Source: Paratinospora sagittata (taxonomy: Eukaryota; Streptophyta; Magnoliopsida; Ranunculales; Menispermaceae). Taken from it: a stretch of DNA of 64,000 nucleotides. Location: NCBI GenBank assembly GCA_035771175.1, contig CM069597.1, positions 14,915,001-14,979,000 of the forward strand. Direction: 5' to 3'. Positions 55,478-64,000 of the stretch are shown piece after piece (position 1 is the stretch's first letter; the number at the start of each line of letters is the position of its first letter). Below the pieces are notes generated by a model. The model worked only from the letters and a program-made list of their open reading frames with translations, had not been told where the DNA came from and did not search any database. Both the position numbers and the translations under genes were made by a program.

Positions 55478-58093
55478 TGTGGCGACCCCGCACCCCTGAC
55501 CACCAACCCCATAGGGAATGTCATGCGGAATGCCGGGGTGGGACGCCCGGCGTAGGCATCTCCGACTACTCCTCAACTCCCGTGAGGTAGGTGAGACCCT
55601 ACGAGCCTTATCTCAAACAACGACATAATATTAAAAGGTACTAAACAAAACTACCCACCGTATTAATCATCAAAGACAAGGGATAATCCATAAAAATGAA
55701 CCATAAATAAAATCATAATCCCTACAGTCCATTAAAATTGACATACACATAAAGTCCAAAATTGTGGGTACAAATAAAAACCGTCATATGCCCACATGGT
55801 CTGTCTAACAAGTCCCAACTCACCCATACTACAATGTGGTAAGTGTTATAATTACATAATCCAAAATATAATACTTCATAATTTAAAACACAGTTCAATC
55901 AAAATGCCTCACAACTCACATCGAGGCTTTGGATTCTCTCGCAGGCAAGGCCCTCAACATATGACTACTCATTTGCCCTTATTCAGAACAGAAGGACCTG
56001 AAAGAGGAAAATGAGGGTGAGCCAATGGTGCCCAGTGAATAGAATTCAAATATGCTATCAATACTCATCAATAAACATCATGTATGCATGTCAATGTGTA
56101 GCATGATTAAAAGCTCATAACATATAGATATCAAGCATTTATAATAAATTCGATGCAAGTAAAAGCTTATCAACTTGGATCCACATTCCACATGCATTGG
56201 GTTACTAGTGCACGTCTATTTCACCGTACCGTTGACCATAATCATGTTTATTTGGGTTACTAGTACACGTATATTTCACCGTGCCGTTGATCCCAATCAT
56301 TTCCTTTCCTAAAACCCTCCTATGACAAGGTTAAGTCCCCCTATTAGCCAGATAGATGGGCCCAACCAAAGTCATAAGGTTTTCTCAAATCAATGCATCA
56401 TTCAAAACATTAGAACACATTCATGCTTTCAACATACAATATATATAAGTGATATGATGACATAAAAGATATAATCATAAATGAAGTCTACTCACAACCA
56501 AGCCTCGCGAGAGTATTTAACCACACACGACCACCAAACCGAATCAACCCAATCAAGGTCCTGAAACATACATCAATATCCTACCATACATCAATTTCTA
56601 TGCTCAATCACATAGACATTACACATCAACCCTAAATCAGCCCACATATAAACAATAGGCCTAAATCCCATCTAATCCCATCATTCAACTCAAATCACAT
56701 GACTTAGGCCTCTAATGCATAGTTCTCATACATAAACCATTCTATTAATCAAAAATACTGATTTTCAATTCCTGAGGCATAAACATGCCCAAATTGGGTC
56801 ACTTGATCACAAGTAGGCCTAACCCATGATATGGTCACAACCACCAAATCAGTAGCATAATCAACTATAATCATGCTTAATTAAACATAAGTTGCATCAA
56901 TTCAATGATTTTAGGCCAAAAGCATCAAAATCCCTAAAATATGAAATTTTCCATACTTAGGCCATATTGCCGATTTACACTAGGTCACCATGTTAAGCCA
57001 TGTATATCACTGATTTTGCATCATGGGTTCATCAACAATGGCAACTAGGTCAACATAGTTGACATGCAAGCTATTTGGAAAAGGTCTAAGTTCATATTCT
57101 AAATTTAGGTCTAATACAAGCAACCCTACCAATTCTTCATTTACTATTCTGTTCAGATGTATCAATATACTAACAGAAATATGTAATCACAAAATCAATA
57201 TACTAACAGAAATATTTACTATTTTGTTCATACCCAAATTTTATATCCAGCCGACGGTAGATTAAGGAGATCTATAAGTTTGAGTGAAACGGTGCGAGAA
57301 ATCCAGACTTTCCGACCAGCCTTGTTTGAGAGGTTAGATCTCTTAGAAGAAACCTCTGATCAAGATCTCCACCGACCAGAATGAATAACCATAAGTTACG
57401 AACTTGTTGACAAATTTTGAGCTCAATCTGATCATAGATTCTAAAGATCTACATCTTTGATGAAAACGTCGCAGGTATCTTCCTCCTGCAACTCTCTCCT
57501 TCTTTCTCTTCTTCTTTCCTTTCTCTTCTTTTCTTTCTCTTCTTCTTTCCTTTCTCTCCACTCACCTCTTTCTAGCACTTCCTTGATTCCCTCCTTGATT
57601 CTCTCCTTGATTCTCTCCTTGTTTTCCTCCTTGATTCTCTCCTTGATTCCCTCCACTCATTCTAGCACTTCCTTGAGGGCATGGGACACTTGTCCACTTT
57701 CATGCACCAACCTTCACATGTGTTGGTCTCATACTACCCATACCAACCACATGTACTTTAACCAATTTCATGCTTCCATGTATTTTAAATGTCCAATCCA
57801 TTTAATACACCAAATTTTCATTCTCATTTATCCTTTTATTCAATCAATCCTAACTCATATCAATTCATGGTTTAATGGGTCCATGCATAAATAATAACAT
57901 ATGCATTATAATTTAATTTAACATGACCCATATACAATTTATGATACACATATTTATATACATTATCAAGTATCAACTATACAAACATTAAACAACCATC
58001 AAACAAACACCAAACATATCAAGGCAACGCATAGAGTTTGGGCAAAGTGCAATTGGGTTATGGGCTAGATGAAATAATTTTCGGGGCATCACA
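55478..58093 (-). repeat. A2 3' LTR (2616 bp)
   Basis: Plus strand TGTGGCGACCCCGC to TTTTCGGGGCATCACA. Over the visible part (to 56680) it is nearly identical to 62813-64000. Confidence 0.92.
57581..57655. repeat. 15-bp minisatellite in the A2 LTR
   Basis: About five copies of CCTTGATTCTCTCCT-type units. A1 LTRs lack it and instead have the ~62-bp array at the corresponding place. Confidence 0.8.
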
Positions 58094-58136
58094 TCACACC
58101 CACCTTTGAATGAACTTCGTCCTCGAAGTTTTAAGG

Positions 58137-59642
58137 TTAAGAAATACCTAAGCCCATGAACTCGGCAAAGTGCTCCATCATGTAGTCCTCACGCTCCCAA
58201 GTAACCTGCTCCTCACCATGGAACTGCCATCTCACCTTAACCATCGGAATCTCGCGGTTACGTAACCTCTGGACCTTTCGGTCAAGTATCTGAATAGGTT
58301 CCTCATCATAAGTCTCATCCTGCCTCAGTTCAATGTTCCTCCAGTCCAAGACGTGATCAAAATCACTCTTGTACACTCTCAACATTGACACATGAAAGAC
58401 ATTGTGGACTGCTGCTAACTGAGGTGGCAAGGCTAATCGGTAAACGACGGGGCCAATTCGTTCTAAAACCTCAAACGGCCCAATAAATCTCGGAGCGAGC
58501 TTGCCTTTTATCCCAAATCTAGTTTGGCCCTTCTGAGGTGAGACCTTCAATAAAACTTGGTCACCCACCTCGAACTCTACGGTCTTCCGCTTGGCATCAG
58601 TGTAACTCTTCTGCCTGTCTTGGGCTACTTTCATATTATGATTGATCCTCTTAATCTTCTCTGTGTGTTCTTGTACAAACTCTGGTCCCATCACCGCAAC
58701 ATCCCCTACCTCCGTCCAACAGATCGGAGATCTACATGGTCAACCATACGATGCCTCAAAAGGAGCCATGCCAATACTGGACTGATAGCTGTTGTTGTAC
58801 GCGAACTCACACAGATGTATGTACTCCTCCCAGTTACCACTGGACTCAAGGACACAAGCTCGAAGCATATCCTCTAAAATCGATATCAACCTCTCAGACT
58901 GGCCATCCGTCTGGGGGTGAAAAGCGGTACTGAGATCTAGTCTAGTGCCGAGCTGCCTCTGCAACCCTTGCCAGAATACCGATGTAAACCTCGGATCCCT
59001 ATCTGACACAATCGAAACTGGCACTCCATGTAATCTGACTATCTCCCGCATATAGAGTCTGCTCAGCTTGTCCATAGAATCCCTAGTATTCACCGGTAGA
59101 AAGTGAGCGGACTTGGTCAAGCGATCAATAATAACCCAAACAGCATCATGTCTCCTCGGGGTGTTGGGTAATCCCACAACAAAGTCTATAGTGACATGCT
59201 CCCATTTCCACTCAGGAATGGCAAGCAGTTGCATCTGCCCTCCAGGCCTCTGATGCTCAGCTTTGACTCTTTGACAGATCTCACACCTCTGAATGAACTG
59301 AGCTATTTCTCTTTTCATGTCGGGCCACCAATACATTCTTTTCATATCATGATACATCTTGGTTCTGCCAGGATGAATAGCATAATGAGATCTGTGAGCC
59401 TCTTGGAGAACACTCTGTCTAAGTCGTGGATCTGCGAGAACTCATAAACGTCCCCTAAATCTCAAGGCACCATCAGATGACAAGTGCCAATCAGTAAAAT
59501 CACTACTCTCAGCCCAAGACTTATATATCCCATAATCAACGTCAAGTCTCTGTTGGTCAATTACCTCCTGGACTTGTGTAGGCTGACCTCTCATTTGAGC
59601 ACATATCACAATCTGATCTGAAGGGGTAGCACATATACTCAT
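58137..59642 (-). pseudogene. A2 integrase with GPF motif and chromodomain-like tail
   Basis: Zinc-binding region, core D (IDFVVGLP), D (SDRDPRF) and E (DGQSERLI) intact, [19 protein letters not shown], and tail [19 protein letters not shown]...QVTWERED ending near the stop at 58137. Only two premature stops fall here: TGA at 59442-59444 (Trp in A1) and TGA at 58740-58742 (Arg CGA in A1). No frameshift. Confidence 0.93.
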
Positions 59643-59666
59643 AATCGTAGCCGCCTCAAGTAGTCT

Positions 59667-61184
59667 TCACTCATGAGACATCTGGTGTGCTACCATAACT
59701 GTCTCTACCCGCTTCCTGCTCAACGCATCAGCCACTACATTGGCTTTACCTTGGTGGTATTCCAATGTAAAATCATAGTCTTTGAGGAGCTCTAACCACC
59801 TTCTCTGCCTCATGTTCAATTCCTTCTGAGAGAACAAGTACTTGAGGCTCTTATGGTCAGAATACAAAGTGAATCTCTCACCATAGAGATAATGCCTCCA
59901 AATCTTCAAAGCAAAAACCACTGCGGCCAATTCTAAGTCATGAACAGGGTAGTTCTTTTCATGCACCTTCAACTGCCTCGATGCATAAGCAATGACCCTA
60001 TCCTTCTGCATCAACACGCAACCCAAGCCGATACGAGAGGCATCAGTATAGATAACCAACTCCTGATCAGGCTCTGGCAAAATCAACAATGGCGTAGATG
60101 TCAATCTTTTCTTCAGCTCTAAAAAGGCATTCTCACACTCCTCGGTCCATACAAAGGACACATCTTTCTGGGTGAGCCTAGTCATAGGCGTAGCTATCTT
60201 GGAGAATCCCTGAACGAATCTCCTATAGTAACCAGCTAACCCAAGAAAGCTTCTGATCTCGGTCACTGTGGTAGGCCTAGGCCAACTGATAATGGCTTCA
60301 ACCTTAGACGGATCAACTGAAATCCCCTCAGAACTCACCACATGACCTAAGAACTTCACTTCGGTGATCCAAAACTCGCACTTGCTCAGCTTTGCATATA
60401 GCCTATGCTCTCTCAGAGTTTGCAAGGTCACTCTAAGGTGTTCTTCATGCTCAGCCTGAGTCTTGGAATACACCAATATGTCATCAATGAAGACGATGAC
60501 AAACTTATCCAGATACTGCCTAAAGACCCTCTGCATCAGGTCTATGAACATTTCCGGTGCATTAGTCACACCAAATGGCATCACAAGGAACTCATAATGT
60601 CCATAGCGGGTTCTGAATGCTGTCTTAGGCACATCCTCATCCCTGATCCTCAGCTGATGATACCCGGAGCGCAAATCAATCTTCGAAAAATACTTCGCTC
60701 CCCTCAACTGATCAAACAAGTCATCAATCCTTGGGAGAGGATATTTGTTCTCGATGGTCACCCTGTTCAATTGGCGATAGTTGACGCACAACCGCAAGCT
60801 CCCATCTTTCTTTTTCACAAAAAGAACTGGAGCTCCCCAGGGTGACACGCTCGGGCAAATAAAACCCTTAGCCAATAACTCCTCGAGCTGTTTCTGCAAC
60901 TCTCTCAACTCGACTGGCGCCATTCTATATGGTGCCATGGAGATAGGCTTCGTGCCAGGGACTAGTTCATTAATGAAATCGATCTCTCGCTTCGGTGGTA
61001 GTCCTGGAAGATCCGCAGGGAACACATCTGGAAAGTCCCTAACAATGGCAATATCCTCGAGTATCACCTCACTAGTTTCTTCTTCATCAGGCACTAACCC
61101 AGCCAAAATCTCTCTATCTCCATCAGTCACAAATCTACCCCTTGTGACTGTCTGGTCTGAAGCTCTACCCTGTAGCGTAAACAC
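59667..61184 (-). CDS. A2 reverse transcriptase and RNase H, 505-codon open segment
   Basis: Longest uninterrupted coding segment of the window, part of the gag-pol frame. RT motifs [45 protein letters not shown] and [12 protein letters not shown], with both catalytic Asp residues kept. Then the connection [20 protein letters not shown] and [12 protein letters not shown], and RNase H with Asp (YTDASR), Glu (DLELAAVV) and Asp ([11 protein letters not shown]), ending [10 protein letters not shown]. It is bounded by premature stops (TAG at 61200-61202, TGA at 59667-59669), so it is not expressed as a full polyprotein, but the catalytic parts look intact. Confidence 0.93.
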   Translation of the reverse strand: MFTLQGRASDQTVTRGRFVTDGDREILAGLVPDEEETSEVILEDIAIVRDFPDVFPADLPGLPPKREIDFINELVPGTKPISMAPYRMAPVELRELQKQLEELLAKGFICPSVSPWGAPVLFVKKKDGSLRLCVNYRQLNRVTIENKYPLPRIDDLFDQLRGAKYFSKIDLRSGYHQLRIRDEDVPKTAFRTRYGHYEFLVMPFGVTNAPEMFIDLMQRVFRQYLDKFVIVFIDDILVYSKTQAEHEEHLRVTLQTLREHRLYAKLSKCEFWITEVKFLGHVVSSEGISVDPSKVEAIISWPRPTTVTEIRSFLGLAGYYRRFVQGFSKIATPMTRLTQKDVSFVWTEECENAFLELKKRLTSTPLLILPEPDQELVIYTDASRIGLGCVLMQKDRVIAYASRQLKVHEKNYPVHDLELAAVVFALKIWRHYLYGERFTLYSDHKSLKYLFSQKELNMRQRRWLELLKDYDFTLEYHQGKANVVADALSRKRVETVMVAHQMSHE

Positions 61185-61199
61185 TGGGTGTCCGGGGAT

Positions 61200-62680
61200 C
61201 TAAAAAATGATTCTCTTCGCGAAACAGTCGACAACTGCATGATAAGCCGCGAGCCAATCCATCCCTAGAATTGCATCAAACTCTAAAAACTCTAGGACTC
61301 GAAAATCAATAGGCATCTCAACATCACCAATCTGAACCACACACTGGCTACAGATCATGTTCGGGTAGATCCTTTCCCCAGCTACAGTACTCACCACTAA
61401 CCATGTACTAGCCCTAATGGGAGTCAAATGCAAACTATCTACCATACGTCCAGATATGAATGATAATGTAGAACCAGCATCAAATAATACGTGCATAGAA
61501 GTACCACAAATAATAAGAGTACCTTCCACCAAAGTCCTGGATGCTGTCGGGTCTGGCTCAGTAGCTGCCTTTACTGTCTCTCTGGCACTGGACTGCTGCA
61601 CAAATCCCTGAGCTCTCTGAAAATTTGGACACTCTAACTTCCTATGCCCAGCCTGCCCACATTGATAACATAAGAACGGAGCCCTGGGCACAGATGATCC
61701 ATTCTGAGATGTCGTCACATAGCTTCCTCGGCCTCTACCTCTGCCTCGGCCAGCATTCTGTGGGAATGGGGGTCTCGGTGCACTCGGTGCCTGAATAGGA
61801 ATCGGGACAGGAGAGGAAACCACTGGTGTGGCCATCATACCAGTCTGAACCTGTGATGCCTTACTCTGAGCACCATCAGACTGTGCTCTTCCATAAAACT
61901 TTCTCTTCCTTTCCCATCTTCCCTTCTTCCACGGAGTCTGGAGCTGTCCCCCAGGCTCTGCTTGTGAAGTCTGTTCACCTAAAGCTACCCGTGTAGACAT
62001 ACCATCAACCCGCTCAGCCAACTCATACTGTTTGGCCATCTGGACCACTTTGGTAAAATCAGTCATCTTCGTCACAGACAAGGCCTGTCGGATCGCAGGC
62101 CTTAGGTTCAAAGAAAACCTCATAATCTTGTCACTCGGCGTGTGAACTTACCCAGGAGCATAAACTGCGAGCTGCCTAAATCTGAGCTCGTACTCCCTGA
62201 CTGACATGGTGCCCTGTGCGAGATTCAAAAACTCGAGTTGTTTAGCCTGTCTCTCAGTCTCTGGAACGTAAGCCTGTCAGAACAACCGTTTGAAGGTGTC
62301 CCAACTCTTCACTACCCCCTGTGTATCTAACACTGAAAGCCACCAGTCCTCTGCATCACTCTCCAGTGTGTGAGCAGCACATAGGACCTGAGACTCCTCA
62401 TCAAGCTCTAAGGAGCGACTGATCTTCTCGACATTCTTCAGCCAATCTTCGGCCTTCTTCAAGTCAACCCCACCAGTGAATTCCTTAGGCTTTAGCTTCA
62501 TGAACTTCGATAGCAGTTTGATCCGCCGATCAGTGGGGTTCTCTACAACAATAGGAGCAGGTGTAGGCATAGGCTGAGGTATAGCCATTTGAAGTCCTGC
62601 TGCCCCTGCAGCTCCACTAGCCTCAGCCCCACTAGTGCCCGCCTCATAACTACCCATATCATATAATACATGCAAAAAAT
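61200..62680 (-). pseudogene. A2 gag and protease, N-terminus of gag deleted
   Basis: Capsid core MKLKPKEFTGGVDLKKAEDW, WDTFKRLF, then stops TGA (62277-62279) and TAA (62148-62150). RFSLNLRPAIRQALSVTKM follows, with zinc knuckle CYQCGQAGHRKLEC near 61660 and protease LFDAGSTLSFISGRMVDSLH and ILGMDWLAAYHAVVDC. Compared with A1, about 234 bp covering the gag start is missing, with GCCTC at both breakpoints (A1 46929 and 47158). Confidence 0.92.
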
Positions 62681-62798
62681 ATGATAATAAAGCTTTTAAG
62701 TTAGTTCCTTTAAGCTTTTTAATCACCTAAATCTCTCACCCAATTCCTAGGTCAAAGTCATCTAAGTCCAATACATAGACCAAACCTAGTAAAATCAG

Positions 62799-62810
62799 GC
62801 TATGATACCA
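62799..62810 (-). other. A2 primer binding site, tRNA-iMet type
   Basis: Minus strand TGGTATCATAGC, one change from TGGTATCAGAGC. Confidence 0.9.
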
Positions 62811-62812
62811 AC

Positions 62813-64000
62813 TGTGGCGACCCCGCACCCCTGACCACCAACCCCACAGGGAATGGCATGCGGAATGCCGGGGTGGGACGCCCGGCGTAGGCATCTCCGA
62901 CCACTCCTCAACTCCCGTGAGGTGGGTGAGACCCTACGAGCCTTATCTCAAACAACGACATAATATTAAAAGGTACTAAACAAAACTACCCACCGTATTA
63001 ATCATCAAAGACAAGGGATAATCCATAAAAATGAACCATAAATAAAATCATAATACCTACAGTCCATTAAAATTGACATACACATAAAGTCCAAAATTGT
63101 GGGTACAAATAAAAACCGTCATATGCCCACATGGTCTGTCTAACAAGTCCCAACTCACCCATACTACAATGTGGTAAGTGTTATAATTACATAATCCAAA
63201 ATATAATACTTCATAATTTAAAACACAGTTCAATCAAAATGCCTCACAACTCACATCGAGGCTTTGGATTCTCTCGCAGGCAAGGCCCTCAAGATATAAC
63301 TACTCCTCTGCCCTTATTCGGGACAGAAGGACCTCAAAGAGGAAAATGAGGGTGAGCCAACGGTGCCCAGTGAATAGAATTCAAATATGCTATCAATACT
63401 CATCAATAAATATCATGTATGCATGTCAATGTGTAGCATGATTAAAAGCTCATAACATATAGATATCAAGCATTTATAATAAATTCGATGCAAGTAAAAG
63501 CTTATCAACTTGGATCCACATTCCACATGCATTGGGTTACTAGTGCACGTCTATTTCACCGTACCGTTGACCCCAATCATGTTTATTTGGGTTACTAGTA
63601 CACATATATTTCACCGTGCCGTTGATCCCAATCATTTCCTTTCCTAAAACCCTCCTATGACAAGGTTAAGTCCCCCTATTAGCCAGATAGATGGGCCCAA
63701 CCAAAGTCATAAGGTTTTCTCAAATCAATGCATCATTCAAAACATTAGAACACATTCATGCTTTCAACATACAATATATATAAGTGATATGATGACATAA
63801 AAGATATAATCATAAATGAAGTCTACTCACAACCAAGCCTCGCGAGAGTATTTAACCACACACGACCACCAAACCGAATCAACCCAATCAAGATCCTGGA
63901 ACATACATCAATATCCTACCATACATCAATTTCTATGCTCAATCACATAGACATTACACATCAACCCGAAATCAGCCCACATATAAACAATAGGCCTAAA
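62813..64000 (-). repeat. A2 5' LTR, cut by window end
   Basis: Begins TGTGGCGACCCCGC and parallels 55478-56680 almost base for base, including the AAAACCCTCCTATGAC stretch. Confidence 0.92.

Larger units (their letters stand above)
55478..64000 (-). mobile_element. A2: chromodomain Ty3/gypsy element, same family as A1, running off the window
   Basis: Left (3') LTR 55478-58093, gag-pol on the minus strand 58137-62680, primer site 62799-62810, right (5') LTR from 62813. GTTAC (55473-55477) is the predicted target duplication. From gag to chromodomain the whole polyprotein lies in a single frame. Confidence 0.93.

Noticed and set aside
55478..58093. A2 left LTR as a solo LTR
   Set aside because: It is followed by a full gag-pol, a primer site and a second LTR from 62813, so it is the 3' LTR of an element.
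60405..61203. Plus-strand ORFs of 140-146 residues over the A2 RT
   Set aside because: Antisense shadows of the conserved RT; the same shadow appears over A1 (44707-45147).

Overview
This window is AT-rich nuclear DNA of a flowering plant. It consists almost entirely of LTR retrotransposons nested inside one another. Plant origin follows from the element types: chromodomain Ty3/gypsy elements (Tekay/Del-like chromoviruses) primed by initiator tRNA-Met, Athila-type Ty3/gypsy elements primed by tRNA-Asp, and copia-like elements with TGTTGG...CAACA termini. I found no host gene, rRNA, tRNA, CRISPR array or bacterial feature, and I cannot name the species. Names used here are mine: AthP1, AthM1, AthP2 and the solo LTR (Athila-like; P/M give the strand); C, B-prime, B, A1, A2 (chromovirus-like); LARD-M and NA1, NA2 (non-autonomous).

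Layout. 1-2017: 3' end and 3' LTR of AthP1 (+). 2018-5564: protease, gag, PBS and 5' LTR of AthM1 (-), cut in its protease by AthP1. 5565-14071: element C (-), with a truncated ORF after pol, chromodomain pol, gag, an extra ORF upstream of gag, PBS and 5' LTR; AthM1 sits in its 3' part. 14072-15090: unassigned DNA with a TATA box. 15091-23283: B-prime (-), truncated in gag, again with the extra ORF upstream of gag, and a 3.9-kb LTR. 23284-24750: 3' end and LTR of AthP2 (+). 24751-27786: LARD-M (-), tRNA-Asp-primed and carrying only a gag-like ORF. 27787-32801: NA1 (-), a copia-like non-autonomous element. 32802-35897: LTR fragments. 35898-50021: NA2 (-), a second member of the NA1 family, whose right LTR is split by A1 (39663-49524, TSD GGTTC) and then interrupted by B (from 50022, +). 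B gag is in turn interrupted by a solo Athila-like LTR (53473-55026, TSD GTTGC) and by A2 (from 55478, -), which runs off the window.

Every coding region is decayed. A2 is best preserved: gag to chromodomain stays in one frame with six premature stops. C and A1 have lost reverse-transcriptase active-site residues. Most stop codons look like C-to-T changes, as expected for methylated, silenced transposons.

The points most worth following are: the extra ORF upstream of gag shared by C and B-prime; a three-unit ~120-bp repeat found between that ORF and gag in both; the NA1/NA2 family with its own conserved small ORF; and a GC-rich, hairpin-capable block about 340 bp into Athila-type LTRs.
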